Below, in pieces: positions 15,619-24,574 of a stretch of 64,000 nucleotides of DNA (the first letter of the stretch is position 1; every line of letters begins with the position of its first letter). Source of the stretch: Lachnospiraceae bacterium Marseille-Q4251 (GTDB lineage Bacteria; Bacillota; Clostridia; Lachnospirales; Lachnospiraceae); the NCBI GenBank assembly GCA_018223435.1, contig JAGTTO010000001.1:1922001-1986000 (forward strand), given 5' to 3'. A program made the position numbers and the translations under genes. The notes beneath the pieces were generated by a model. That model ran no database searches. It was not told where the DNA came from and saw nothing but the letters and a program-made list of their open reading frames with translations.

Positions 15619-16029
15619 TTACATTCTCACCGCTGCTTCCAGCGCAATCGCAGCAATCCGGTTCTTGTCTTCCATGCGGGAATGGTTGGCAAGGCTCCGG
15701 GAATCCCACTCTTCCGCATCCAGATTGTCGGCAGCGTAGAAAAACTGCAGGAGTTTTTTACCTCGGAAATCGCAGACGGCAGCGTTGGCGGAACATTCCA
15801 TATCTACACAAATACAGCCTGCGGCCTTCCGGCGCTTTACCTTCTCCGGCGTTTCCCGGTAAAAAGAATCCGTCGTCCAGGTTTTTCCGACAGTATACTT
15901 TACATGCAGTTCATCCAGAAGTTCTGTAAACATCTTCATGCTCTTTTGGTTTACTTCGATCTCATCGGATGGAGGCGCATAATGATAATTTGTTCTTTCG
16001 GATTTGAGTTTTTTAAGATTTGCAGTCAA
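15619..16029 (-). pseudogene. C-terminal fragment of a nucleoside phosphorylase
   Basis: 136 codons matching the C-terminal part of the PNP/UDP phosphorylase superfamily: KYTVGKTWTTDSFYRET, then GCICVDMECSANAAVCDFRG (the substrate-binding MExE-like region) and a terminal helix ending at a natural stop. About 100 N-terminal residues, including the phosphate-binding part, are absent. It abuts the LOG fragment with only ten bases between. Best read as the residue of a deletion that joined two broken genes. Confidence 0.7.
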
Positions 16030-16093
16030 CTTACCCCTTTATTTTTAATGACTTATTTTAAAATTTTGCAATATGTAGTCAATCAAAGGCATC

Positions 16094-16125
16094 GGGGACA
16101 GTAAAAAATCCGAAAGCACCGCCCC
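16094..16125 (-). repeat. Dispersed REP-like palindrome, copy 2
   Basis: GGGGACAGTAAAAAATCCGA onward to GCACCGCCCC; inverse orientation to copies 1, 4 and 5. It sits 4 bp beyond the stop of the zinc-ribbon gene and could serve as its terminator. Confidence 0.75.
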
Positions 16126-16129
16126 ATGG

Positions 16130-17377
16130 TCACTCAAACACCGCATTTGCCGTATCCACCGGATGCCCTGCTTTATTCTCGATATCCGTCCCATTTTCAG
16201 AGAAGATGCTTCCGGCGAAATTCAGGACTTCGCTTCCGGGCAGGCGGTCGATAGAGACAGCAACTCCATTTCCGGTAAAAGTATTGTTCAGATAACTGGG
16301 ATTGCTGCCATAGGCCATACTGGTATTGAATTTCAGAGCCGTTCCGTTATTCGTGAAACTACAGTCTGATGCGCTGACCCAGGCGCCGTCCTGCGCGATG
16401 GCGGCAATACCCCAGCCACTGAAACTGCACCCGGAAAGCAGGACAAAGCAGTTCGCATTCAATCCGGTTCCGGAGCTGCCCTCAAAACGGATACCGGACA
16501 TGATTCCATAATTTCCGTTCTTTCCATTTACATTGACGGTTCCAGTAAAAGTGGTGGTCGCATCCCCGTCCGTGCTTCCGAAAATCTGCCAGACATGATC
16601 GCCAAATGTAATCTCCCCGTCGTAAGTCACTGCCGGAAGATAGAGATAGACCGGCGTGTCGGAAGATACCTCTTTTTCAATGGAAGCCAGCAGGGTATTC
16701 AGCTCCTCCGTGGTTTCCATGGGCGTATCTTCCGGACAGTAAGTAACCACCTCCTGTTTTTCAATTGTAAGCCGGGTTTTCAGAGAAATCGTATCGCCGT
16801 TCTTCATCGTCAGCTTCCAGAAAATATCATTGCTTCCGGTATCAGCCACAAAATGAAGATTCGAAACATAGGCTGCATTCGGAAAGTTCTCGTCATGAAC
16901 CGGTTCCATGTATTCGAGCTTCTTTGAATTTTCCTGGGGTACGGTCTCTACCTCGCAGGATTTCACTTTCTCAGTAAATTCTTCCCAGTCCACTTCTCCC
17001 GTCTCTTCATTTAAAACATAGAGCTGACAGGGAAGGGCACTGTCCAGGCCATCCGCCAGCATATCGGTCCGGTCTCCCTGAGCCTGACCGGCCAGAGCAT
17101 CGGCCTCCGAGTAAGTCACCAGAAGCCTGTAGGAATGATCCTGATCCGGATAAACGATCCGGGCGTTGGCCTCATAGACCTTCGGCTTATGGTACAAAGA
17201 AAAAGCAAAGCCCACACCTGCCAGAAACACCAGTACAGCTCCAATCACAAAAACCTTCTTTTTCCACCGCCTCGGCGCCCTGATCTCCTCTTTTTCCACT
17301 TGAATTGCCGTGCAGTGTGGACAGAAAGAAGCGTCCTCCGGAAGCGGATGCCCGCATTTCACACATTTCTTGCTCAT
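16130..17377 (-). CDS. Zinc-ribbon membrane protein with extracellular beta-helix domain
   Basis: 415 aa. The N-terminus has a zinc ribbon (CVKCGHPLPEDASFCPHC, residues 5-22). A basic stretch and one TM helix follow (about 43-64, VFVIGAVLVFLAGVGFAFSL). The outer part begins with an unassigned domain, then from about residue 240 shows repeats of the right-handed parallel beta-helix kind (YLPAVTYDGEITFGD, NGNYGIMSGIRFEGSS, CFVLLSGCSFSGWG, VSASDCSFTNNGTAL). No catalytic function is evident. It starts 12 bp after the kinase gene and is surely in its operon. It could be a kinase target or surface sensor; this is inference. Confidence 0.8.
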   Translation of the reverse strand: MSKKCVKCGHPLPEDASFCPHCTAIQVEKEEIRAPRRWKKKVFVIGAVLVFLAGVGFAFSLYHKPKVYEANARIVYPDQDHSYRLLVTYSEADALAGQAQGDRTDMLADGLDSALPCQLYVLNEETGEVDWEEFTEKVKSCEVETVPQENSKKLEYMEPVHDENFPNAAYVSNLHFVADTGSNDIFWKLTMKNGDTISLKTRLTIEKQEVVTYCPEDTPMETTEELNTLLASIEKEVSSDTPVYLYLPAVTYDGEITFGDHVWQIFGSTDGDATTTFTGTVNVNGKNGNYGIMSGIRFEGSSGTGLNANCFVLLSGCSFSGWGIAAIAQDGAWVSASDCSFTNNGTALKFNTSMAYGSNPSYLNNTFTGNGVAVSIDRLPGSEVLNFAGSIFSENGTDIENKAGHPVDTANAVFE

Positions 17378-17389
17378 GATTTTCTCCTA

Positions 17390-18094
17390 TTATAATGCCT
17401 CCATCAGATGAAGGATATTTTTGTATCTTTTCTCCGGGTTTACCCTTGTGCAGCGCTGCACGATCCGTCCCATCCGGCCGCCGGCAAGCTTCCTTGAGGG
17501 GTGCTCTCCCGTCAGCATGATATTGAGCAGTACACCCAGCGCATAAATATCTGCGCGGCCATCCGACTGGGAGAGGCCGTACTGCTCCGGTGCCGCAAAG
17601 CCGGTCGTTCCCAGGATTTTCGTGTCTTCTGAGATGGCGGTTTTGTGGATCCTCGAAGCGTCAAAATCGATCAGAACCGCCTCACTGCCCCGCAAAATGA
17701 CATTGTCAGGTTTCACATCCCTGTGTACAATTCCTCTCGAATGAAGCACCCAGAGCGCCGAGCAGAGCTGGCGGCCGATCTGTTTTGCCTGCCCCGTCGT
17801 CAGCACTCCTCCCTCCAGAATTTCTCCCAGGGTGTCGCCCTGCACATACTCTTCCAGCAGAGCCGTCCTGCCGTCCTTTTCTCCCACTTCCATGATCTGA
17901 GGCAGATTCCGGCAGGAAAGCCCGAGAAGCAGCTGATAGACCTCACTGCTTCCCTCAAAATGTCTGAAAATATATCGGGTGCCGCTTTCCCGGTGGCGTA
18001 CAAGGGAAACTTCTCCCCGCGCACTTTTCTTGAGCACCCTCAGCGTATCATATTCGTCATGAACTGCCTTAAGAAGGCTGTCATAAAGCTCCAT
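17390..18094 (-). CDS. Hanks-type serine/threonine protein kinase, soluble, short
   Basis: 234-aa kinase domain without membrane segment or sensor part. Catalytic loop HRDVKPDNVIL, metal-binding DFD (in place of DFG), activation-segment GTTGFAAPEQYG and DIYALGVLL are clear. The glycine loop is weak (KSARGEVSLV) and the beta-3 lysine position carries Arg (RYIFRHFEG), so catalytic activity is not certain. It is the first gene of an operon with the zinc-ribbon protein, and lies divergent from an XRE regulator. Its promoter region is nearly identical to one 17 kb away. Confidence 0.88.
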   Translation of the reverse strand: MELYDSLLKAVHDEYDTLRVLKKSARGEVSLVRHRESGTRYIFRHFEGSSEVYQLLLGLSCRNLPQIMEVGEKDGRTALLEEYVQGDTLGEILEGGVLTTGQAKQIGRQLCSALWVLHSRGIVHRDVKPDNVILRGSEAVLIDFDASRIHKTAISEDTKILGTTGFAAPEQYGLSQSDGRADIYALGVLLNIMLTGEHPSRKLAGGRMGRIVQRCTRVNPEKRYKNILHLMEAL

Positions 18095-18164
18095 ATTTCA
18101 TCCTCCGCACTATGCGGCGTGCATATTGTTTTCCAAAATCGTTTTTAGTATACTGAGATTTGAA

Positions 18165-18209
18165 TATACTATTTAGAATATTGTAACTTAACAAATAATT
18201 ATTGTAAAG
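18165..18209 (-). promoter_or_regulatory. Promoter of the kinase operon, copy A of a shared 45-bp element
   Basis: Minus strand TTTACA (18208-18203), 17-base spacer, TACAAT (18185-18180). The whole 45-bp block matches 35265-35309 at 41 positions, including most of the spacer and the region downstream of the -10. Confidence 0.75.
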
Positions 18210-18217
18210 GTGCGAAG

Positions 18218-18643
18218 ATGAAAAAGAAAAATACAGACAATTTACAGCAAGAAATGATGAATGCACCTGATTTGAACCAGTTCCTGTCTCGAAATCAGGA
18301 ATCATTCGTAAACGCAAGTGTATCGGAATTATTAAACCAGCTGTTTGAGAGAAAAAATATTTCAAAGGCAGCCCTTGCCAAGCAGGCCGGCATGAGCGAG
18401 ATCTATCTGCATCAGATTTTCGCCGGCCGCCGGAAACCTTCGAGGAACCGCCTTTTATGCCTGTGCTTCGGTCTCGAAGCCAGCGTGGAAGAAACCCAGG
18501 AATTGTTAAAGCTCTGCGGCATGGCCCAGCTCTATCCCAAACTGAAACGCGATGCGATTATCTATTACGGACTGCTGCACGGGCTGAAGCTGTTTGAGAT
18601 TAACGATAAACTTTTTGATGAGGATGAAGAGATTCTGTTTTGA
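18218..18643 (+). CDS. XRE-family helix-turn-helix regulator
   Basis: 141-aa DNA-binding protein. The HTH lies at about residues 46-75 (ISKAALAKQAGMSEIYLHQIFAGRRKPSRNRLL, read in two parts: recognition helix MSEIYLHQIF). The acidic C-terminus ends DEDEEILF. It is transcribed away from the kinase gene from a shared 123-bp intergenic region, and its stop is 75 bp before the surface-protein gene. The arrangement suggests it controls the kinase operon, itself, or both. Ribosome site is modest (AAAGGTG). Confidence 0.82.
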   Translation: MKKKNTDNLQQEMMNAPDLNQFLSRNQESFVNASVSELLNQLFERKNISKAALAKQAGMSEIYLHQIFAGRRKPSRNRLLCLCFGLEASVEETQELLKLCGMAQLYPKLKRDAIIYYGLLHGLKLFEINDKLFDEDEEILF

Positions 18644-18718
18644 GAGAGAGAGGTGATTTTCCCGGAATTACATGGACGCAGTTTTCTAGAAAACACATTT
18701 TTTGCAAAGGAGGACCTT

Positions 18719-20326
18719 ATGAAAAAAATTTTAAAAATGCTTCTGACAACCTGCCTGCTTCTGCTGGCTGTGTGCGGGGCATCCCTGTCAGTAAGCGCAA
18801 GAACCTATTATTACAAAGGATTGATTTCCATTGACCCGTCATTTCCGGACAGTGTTTTCGATGCAAACGAAGAGATCCAGATCCCTTTGACCGTAAAACG
18901 CTATCTCAGCAATAATATCTCCGATTTTTTATCCAAATATTATTGTGATGTTTACGGGCCGGACGGAAGAAGAATCTCCAACAATTACAATTATCTTTCC
19001 GATATGAATGCTCCCACTTTAAACTGGACCATCTTTGACAATCATACTCCCCGTGATTTTGGCCAATATACCGTAAAATATTATACTTCCAATGATACCG
19101 GAGGCACCTGCTACTTTTACATAAATTCTATTTCCGGCACCTTTGGCTCCGGTTTGAAATGGTCTTATGATAATGCCACCCAGGAGCTTAAAATATCCGG
19201 TTCCGGCAATATCGTAGACAACAATTTACCCTGGACAGAATATGAAAGTATGATCAAATCCATCGTTATAGGAGAAGGAATCACATCTATAGATGACTTT
19301 ACCTTCCGTGGCTGTTCAAATTTAACCAGCGTCAACTTACCTTCCACCCTTACCCGTATCGGTGGTCATGCCTTTAACAGATGTCAGGGGCTGACAACGG
19401 TCAATTTCCCGGAGAACCTTATTCAGATCGGCACCTCTGCTTTTGCGAACTGTTCTTCCCTGCAGAATGTAAAGCTTCCGAACAGTCTCCGCGTAATAGG
19501 CAATCATGCTTTTGAGGCAACCGCAATCAAGACCATCGAAATTCCTTCCAGTATGATCACTATTCCGCAGAGCGTATTTGAAGATTGTTACTATCTGGAA
19601 ACAGTTACCATTCCAAATAGCGTAAGGGGAATTGAAGTCTGCGCATTTAAAGACTGTTCTGGTATAAGATCCATTATTTATAAGGGAACCAAGGAAGAAT
19701 GGGCACGGATCAGCATCTCTTCTTACGGAAATGATGCCTTAGAATCCGCCACAATCAAAACCCTTTCCTCTTCGACCAAAGTCACTCTCGCCAAGACCAC
19801 GCTCAGAAGTCTGACAAACGCTGCCACCGGAATCAAAGTCACCTGGAGCAAGGTAAACAAGGCCAGCGGTTATTACATCTACCGCAAAGCCGGCAATGGC
19901 GCCTACAAAAAGATCGCGACGGTCAAAAAAAGGACCACCGTTTCCTATCTCGATAAGAACAGTCTTGTCAACGGAACCCAGTACACTTACATGGTCAAAG
20001 CTTACAGCGGCAGTACCGTCGGCACCGGAACAGCTCTCCGCACGATCCGCATCACCAGACCGGCGATCACAGCCTGCACCAGCAGTTCCAGAGCCATTAC
20101 TCTGAAATGGAGGAAGAACGCTCAAGTCACCGGCTATGAGATCCGATACACCGTCGGCGCTTCTTCCAGAACGCTCAAAGTGAGAAGCAGAAACACCGTC
20201 AAAGCCGTAATCCGCAACCCGAAAAAAGGCAGAACCTACACTATCCGCCTGCGCGCCTACAGAACGGTAAGCGGAAAAACCTATTACTCCGCATGGAGTG
20301 CAGCGAAAAAGGCGGTTGTTCGTTAA
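18719..20326 (+). CDS. Secreted BspA-like leucine-rich-repeat protein with fibronectin III domains
   Basis: 535 aa. Signal peptide MKKILKMLLTTCLLLLAVCG with cleavage near VSA|RTYY. After an unassigned N-terminal beta-domain come about five LRR_5 repeats (residues ~175-350: SIDDFTFRGCSNLTSVNLPS, IGGHAFNRCQGLTTVNFPE, IGTSAFANCSSLQNVKLPN and similar). Two fibronectin type III-like modules follow (VTWSKVNKASGYYIYRKAG and LKWRKNAQVTGYEIRY). No sortase signal is seen. Start ATG 18719 after AAAGGAGG. Such proteins mediate adhesion in gut bacteria. It stands behind the XRE gene on the same strand. Confidence 0.9.
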   Translation: MKKILKMLLTTCLLLLAVCGASLSVSARTYYYKGLISIDPSFPDSVFDANEEIQIPLTVKRYLSNNISDFLSKYYCDVYGPDGRRISNNYNYLSDMNAPTLNWTIFDNHTPRDFGQYTVKYYTSNDTGGTCYFYINSISGTFGSGLKWSYDNATQELKISGSGNIVDNNLPWTEYESMIKSIVIGEGITSIDDFTFRGCSNLTSVNLPSTLTRIGGHAFNRCQGLTTVNFPENLIQIGTSAFANCSSLQNVKLPNSLRVIGNHAFEATAIKTIEIPSSMITIPQSVFEDCYYLETVTIPNSVRGIEVCAFKDCSGIRSIIYKGTKEEWARISISSYGNDALESATIKTLSSSTKVTLAKTTLRSLTNAATGIKVTWSKVNKASGYYIYRKAGNGAYKKIATVKKRTTVSYLDKNSLVNGTQYTYMVKAYSGSTVGTGTALRTIRITRPAITACTSSSRAITLKWRKNAQVTGYEIRYTVGASSRTLKVRSRNTVKAVIRNPKKGRTYTIRLRAYRTVSGKTYYSAWSAAKKAVVR

Positions 20327-20330
20327 TGCA

Positions 20331-20372
20331 AAAAACAGGCTATCTCCCATAAAAAGGAGTAGCCTGTTTTTA
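20331..20372 (+). terminator. Terminator of the BspA-like gene
   Basis: AAAACAGGCTA ... TAGCCTGTTTTT with an inner CTCC/GGAG pair, 5 bp after the stop codon. Confidence 0.9.
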
Positions 20373-20385
20373 TATCCAGCCATCA

Positions 20386-20416
20386 GGGACAGTAAAAAAA
20401 CCGAAAACACCGTCCT
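20386..20416 (-). repeat. Dispersed REP-like palindrome, copy 3
   Basis: GGGACAGTAAAAAAACCGAA onward to ACACCGTCC, between the convergent BspA-like and AraC genes. Same orientation as copy 2, slightly shortened. Confidence 0.72.
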
Positions 20417-20422
20417 CAAGTA

Positions 20423-22630
20423 CTAGTGTTTGCTCCGGTACTGCGATGGTGTCAAACCGGTTTCCTGTTTGAATTTTCTTCGGAAACTCGACGTATTCAG
20501 GTAACCGACCTGGATGCTGATCTGATCGATATTCATATCGGTCTCAGATAACAGCTCTTCTGCTTTTTTCATTCTTATATTCCAGAGATAATCGGAAAAA
20601 TTCACATCAAAGCCCTTTTTGAAGAGATAGCTCATGTAAGCGATGCTGACATGGAAGGTGTCTGCCAGGACGGAAATTGAAAAATCAGGAGAGCTGTACT
20701 CTTTCTGGATCGTTTCCGCGATCTTCGAGAACTGGATCGTGGAGTTCTCAAATTCGTTCTCGTAGGTACTCAGAAGCAGGAGAATATTCTGACGGATTTC
20801 TTCTTTTTTCTCCACAAAAGAACAGCTTCTGCAAAGGAACAGCGTATTGAAATACAGATCGCTGTAGCTCTTGAACTTCACGTTGAGGTTGTTCATGCTG
20901 CTTGAGAGGATCGTCAGAATATCAATCAGGACACAGCGGATGAAAAAGTTCGGAATCGAAGAATTATTTTCGGAGGCCGTATCCAGAAGCTCAAAGAGAT
21001 AGATCACCTGTTCTCTGGCTTTCGTGATCTGACAGGATTTGAGCGCATCTGCCAGAAATTCCAAATTCGAGTAGGGGTAGGACAGACTTCCCGAGGAAGA
21101 AATCTTCTCTGCAATTTCCGAGTAAATCACCACAGGAGCCTCATCCCAGAATTCAGAAGCTGCTGTCGTATTCTCATAGAGGGACGGAATTTCCAGCGGA
21201 GATTCCGCACTGTTGCTTAAAGCACTGCGATAGCCTGTTACCTGATAAAGATCCGTCAGAAGTAAATGGAGCACTTCATCTTTATTCGGCTCCGCACCGC
21301 TGTAGCAGATCAGAAATACCGCGTACTCCTCCGTACACTCCAGAAGCAGGGCAGATGGAATATCCCCCGGCAGACTGGTATTCAGAAGCTTCTGCACATC
21401 TATCGGAAAGCTTTCTTTCTTACTTGGTGTCTTGACCCGCAGCATAAAAATGTGGCTGCCCGCTTCCAGACAAAACAGATGGTCAAAGATAACGGGATTG
21501 TTTGTGTCAAAAACAACATTATCCTCCACAATGGAATCCAAAAGAGACTTCTGCATGGAAAGCCGGTAGGAATCGATTTTCTGCTGCAGCTGCTGGTTTT
21601 CGGAGCGCACATTGCTGAAGGCGGCATCAAGCTGCTCCACATAGTTGCCATGCTTGTCAGAGGCAGGAAGGAGCTTTAAGGTCAGCTTATGAAGGGGCCA
21701 GTAGGTGACACGCATGCCCAAAAAGATCAGTACCATACCAACCAGAGACACAACGAGCAGAAAAGCATAAGCATTTCGGAAAGCAACGCTGGTCTGTGAA
21801 AGAATCGTGTCATCGGAAAGTATCGTTACGAGTGAAAAGCCATTGATTGTCGTCGGTTTTGTCAGAATATTTTTGGAGGCTGTCACAAGGGAATCATGGT
21901 TCGTAATTTCATTATCCTTTATATAAGAAGTCATATACTGAGGATCATACCCGCATACAATCTGGTTGTCCTGGCTCATCAGGCACAGGGAAGCCATCCC
22001 TGAAATTCTTCTGCGGCTCAGCATTTTTTCAATTTCATCCATATTAAGAATATAAAAGATACTGTAGGTCTTGATTCCATTGTTGCTGGGCAGATAAACC
22101 AGGAGCTTGTTTTTTCCTTCTCCCAGTAAAATCAGCTGATTTTCTTTGGTATTTTCCATATAACTTTCCAGAGGGAAGGGGATATACTGTTTATTACAGT
22201 AAATCTCATACCCGTTATCGGTCTTTCGGATTGAATTTTTGGAAGAGAGGATATTATTTTTTTCAAAATGAATATAACAGATGCCGCTGATGATCTCATT
22301 GGCTGTGGTATATTTTGTGAGTGTCTGGGAGGCCTGATAAAGATACCAGCCTTCCTTTAAATAACGGGACATCGCCAGAGGAATATCCTGGGCCAAAAGA
22401 TATTGGATTTTCTCTATCGTAGAGATGGAGGAATACAGATCGTTATCAATATCCGTCAGCTGCTTTTCTGCCTGGTTGTGCAGTTCCTTTGTGTAAACCT
22501 TTTTTAACTGTACCCGGAAGGCTGCGGTATATCCCAGAGTCAGTATGGTGAGAAGCAGAAAATAAGAAATAAAATATTTATATAAAGTCGTCACTGTATG
22601 CTTATTACGCAAATTTTTAAAAAACGACAC
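20423..22630 (-). CDS. Membrane-bound AraC-type regulator with extracellular sensor
   Basis: 735 aa. TM1 about residues 17-37 (YFISYFLLLTILTLGYTAAF), extracellular sensor region up to about 285, TM2 (AYAFLLVVSLVGMVLIFLGM), a cytoplasmic linker, and a C-terminal AraC DNA-binding domain (FSISVLADTFHVSIAYMSYL ... ISIQVGYLNTSSFRRKFKQE). No kinase or receiver domain is present, so it senses outside and binds DNA directly. Start is GTG 22630, with GAGG 8 bases upstream; a GTG three codons earlier overlaps that site. It diverges from the LplA-type binding-protein gene and most likely regulates that transporter. Confidence 0.9.
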   Translation of the reverse strand: MSFFKNLRNKHTVTTLYKYFISYFLLLTILTLGYTAAFRVQLKKVYTKELHNQAEKQLTDIDNDLYSSISTIEKIQYLLAQDIPLAMSRYLKEGWYLYQASQTLTKYTTANEIISGICYIHFEKNNILSSKNSIRKTDNGYEIYCNKQYIPFPLESYMENTKENQLILLGEGKNKLLVYLPSNNGIKTYSIFYILNMDEIEKMLSRRRISGMASLCLMSQDNQIVCGYDPQYMTSYIKDNEITNHDSLVTASKNILTKPTTINGFSLVTILSDDTILSQTSVAFRNAYAFLLVVSLVGMVLIFLGMRVTYWPLHKLTLKLLPASDKHGNYVEQLDAAFSNVRSENQQLQQKIDSYRLSMQKSLLDSIVEDNVVFDTNNPVIFDHLFCLEAGSHIFMLRVKTPSKKESFPIDVQKLLNTSLPGDIPSALLLECTEEYAVFLICYSGAEPNKDEVLHLLLTDLYQVTGYRSALSNSAESPLEIPSLYENTTAASEFWDEAPVVIYSEIAEKISSSGSLSYPYSNLEFLADALKSCQITKAREQVIYLFELLDTASENNSSIPNFFIRCVLIDILTILSSSMNNLNVKFKSYSDLYFNTLFLCRSCSFVEKKEEIRQNILLLLSTYENEFENSTIQFSKIAETIQKEYSSPDFSISVLADTFHVSIAYMSYLFKKGFDVNFSDYLWNIRMKKAEELLSETDMNIDQISIQVGYLNTSSFRRKFKQETGLTPSQYRSKH

Positions 22631-22837
22631 GGGAACCACCTCTTTGTGAATTGAATTTAAGAATATTCTAACATATATCTAAAAAGAAAAAAAGTAATAA
22701 TAGATATGAAAAACAAAAATGGGGTGCAATATTTAAAAAATCCGTTCAAAATTTGTGCGATAACACCAAAAAAGCCAGAAAAAATCAGCCTTTGAGAATA
22801 ATACGTTTTTTAAAACCACTGTTCCAACAGATGTTTC

Positions 22838-22867
22838 TTGTAAAAGAGATGGTAAAGCGTATATAAT
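22838..22867 (+). promoter_or_regulatory. Promoter of the LplABC-type operon
   Basis: TTGTAA (22838-22843), 18-base spacer, TATAAT (22862-22867), about 75 bases before the binding-protein ATG. The rest of the 314-bp divergent gap (22631-22944) is AT-rich with no further structure I can name. Confidence 0.6.
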
Positions 22868-22944
22868 TTGGTTATCGCAAACGAGACGTCAAAAAAACAA
22901 GCGACAAAAGAACGGAAAAAAATAATGTATTAGGAGGTTTGACT

Positions 22945-24465
22945 ATGAAATTGAAGAAACTTACAGCTCTGGTACTGGCAAGCATGATGATCGCTTCCAC
23001 CGCAACTGCAGTTCCGGTTAGCGCAGCAGAGGACAACGAGTACAGCGTATTTGCTATTTTAAATGGAGAGTACGATCTGGCAGATAACCTGACTATGCAG
23101 ACCACTCTTGAGGAAGCCGGACTGAAATTTGACTTTACCTCAGTTATGGGCGCAGACCTGGCAGAGAAAAGAAACCTGCTTCTGGCATCCGGCGATTATC
23201 CGGAGATCTTTATGAAATCCGGTTTCTCTATGACAGACTTAAATAAATATGGAAGTCAGGGCCTCTTCCTTCCGCTGGAAGATCTGATCAGAGAGCACGC
23301 ACCGAATCTGACCAAGGTTCTCGATGAAAGAGACGCATGGAAATATCTGACCTCCGCTGACGGCCATGTTTATTCTCTTCCTGAGATTGGAAGACAGGAA
23401 GGTGCAGTAACCACCTACTGGATCAACAAGAGATGGATGGACAACCTGGGACTGGAAGAGCCGAAAAATCTGGATGAGCTCTATAATGTACTGAAAGCCT
23501 TCAAAGAACAGGATGCCAACGGAAACGGCGATACCGACGATGAGATTCCTTTCACCGCTACAGACGTTGTAAAACCGGATCTCCTGCTTCCTTACTTTGA
23601 TATCAATTATGATTATGGAACCAAACTGGCAGTTATCGACGATCAGCTGACCTATGTTCCTACCTCTGATGTATTCAAGAGCTATATCGAGTTCCTGACC
23701 AAACTTTATCAGGAAGGTATTATGGATAAAAATTCCTTTACCCAGAAACATGAGCAGCAGGGCGCAATCGGACAGGCTGGCGACGTATTAGGCTCCTTCT
23801 TTGATGCCGGCGCATTCCTGACCGTAGGACGTGACAATGACGACGATTATATCGCACTGACTCCGTTTACCAAGGGCACCTATCCTCTGGGAACCGCTAT
23901 TACTCCGGGTACTCTGGTACTGACCGATGCCTGCCACAATCCGGAAACCATCATTTCCTTCTTTGACCAGTTCTACAGCGAAGAAGGCGGTATCGAAGCC
24001 ATTATGGGTATTGAGGGCAAGACCTGGCAGAAGACCGATGATGACAAATGGGAGTGGATCCTTGGCAATGGCTACGGCGACGATGTAGGAACCGTTCGTT
24101 CCAGCTCCACCATTCAGGGTGCAGCAAACCATCCGTCCATCTGGCCGAATTACTGGTACACCAACATGTCTCCTGAGGTTGACCCGGATGAAGTATATCT
24201 GAACGAGCAGAGAGCAAAAATGGCAACCGACGGCAAGGTTCCCCTTCCTGTTATGAACTACAGTGAAGAAGATGGTCTGACCATTGCCACCCTCACCGCA
24301 GATATCAATTCCTATATTGATCAGTATGTAGCTCAGGTTGCAACCGGCGACCTTACCCTGGATGACAGCTGGGATGAGTATGTAGGTACTCTGGAAAGCA
24401 TGGGAGCAGGCCAGCTGATGGATATCTATCAGGCTGCATACGACGCTGGTATTTCTGCTGAATAA
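22945..24465 (+). CDS. Extracellular sugar-binding protein of a CUT1/LplA-type transporter
   Basis: 506 aa. Signal peptide MKLKKLTALVLASMMIASTA, cleavage near VSA|AEDNE. There is no lipobox cysteine, unusual for a Gram-positive binding protein. Family marks include KRNLLLASGDYPEIFMKSGF, YWINKRWMDNLGLEEPKNLDELYNVLKAFKEQD (shown in parts) and an Asp-rich calcium-like loop DANGNGDTDDEIPF. It heads the operon with the two permeases. A hairpin follows the gene and may raise its share of transcript. Substrate is probably a complex oligosaccharide, as for other LplA relatives; identity unknown. Confidence 0.92.
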   Translation: MKLKKLTALVLASMMIASTATAVPVSAAEDNEYSVFAILNGEYDLADNLTMQTTLEEAGLKFDFTSVMGADLAEKRNLLLASGDYPEIFMKSGFSMTDLNKYGSQGLFLPLEDLIREHAPNLTKVLDERDAWKYLTSADGHVYSLPEIGRQEGAVTTYWINKRWMDNLGLEEPKNLDELYNVLKAFKEQDANGNGDTDDEIPFTATDVVKPDLLLPYFDINYDYGTKLAVIDDQLTYVPTSDVFKSYIEFLTKLYQEGIMDKNSFTQKHEQQGAIGQAGDVLGSFFDAGAFLTVGRDNDDDYIALTPFTKGTYPLGTAITPGTLVLTDACHNPETIISFFDQFYSEEGGIEAIMGIEGKTWQKTDDDKWEWILGNGYGDDVGTVRSSSTIQGAANHPSIWPNYWYTNMSPEVDPDEVYLNEQRAKMATDGKVPLPVMNYSEEDGLTIATLTADINSYIDQYVAQVATGDLTLDDSWDEYVGTLESMGAGQLMDIYQAAYDAGISAE

Positions 24466-24505
24466 GACTGACAGAATATGAGATAAACAGTTAAGAAATA
24501 GGAGA

Positions 24506-24536
24506 AGGGACTGTTGCAGTCAATGCTTCAGTCCCT
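24506..24536 (+). terminator. Intra-operon hairpin after the binding-protein gene
   Basis: AGGGACTG ... CAGTCCCT followed by a weak T-rich tail (TTATTTCTTT). Likely a partial terminator or mRNA-end stabiliser giving more binding protein than permease. Confidence 0.6.
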
Positions 24537-24574
24537 TTATTTCTTTACAGAAAACCGGGAAGGAGCGTGTTGGT

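Noticed and set aside
12295..16125. Possible prophage or integrative element
   Set aside because: No integrase, phage structural gene, tRNA target or attachment repeats; only IS605, a MITE and fragments.
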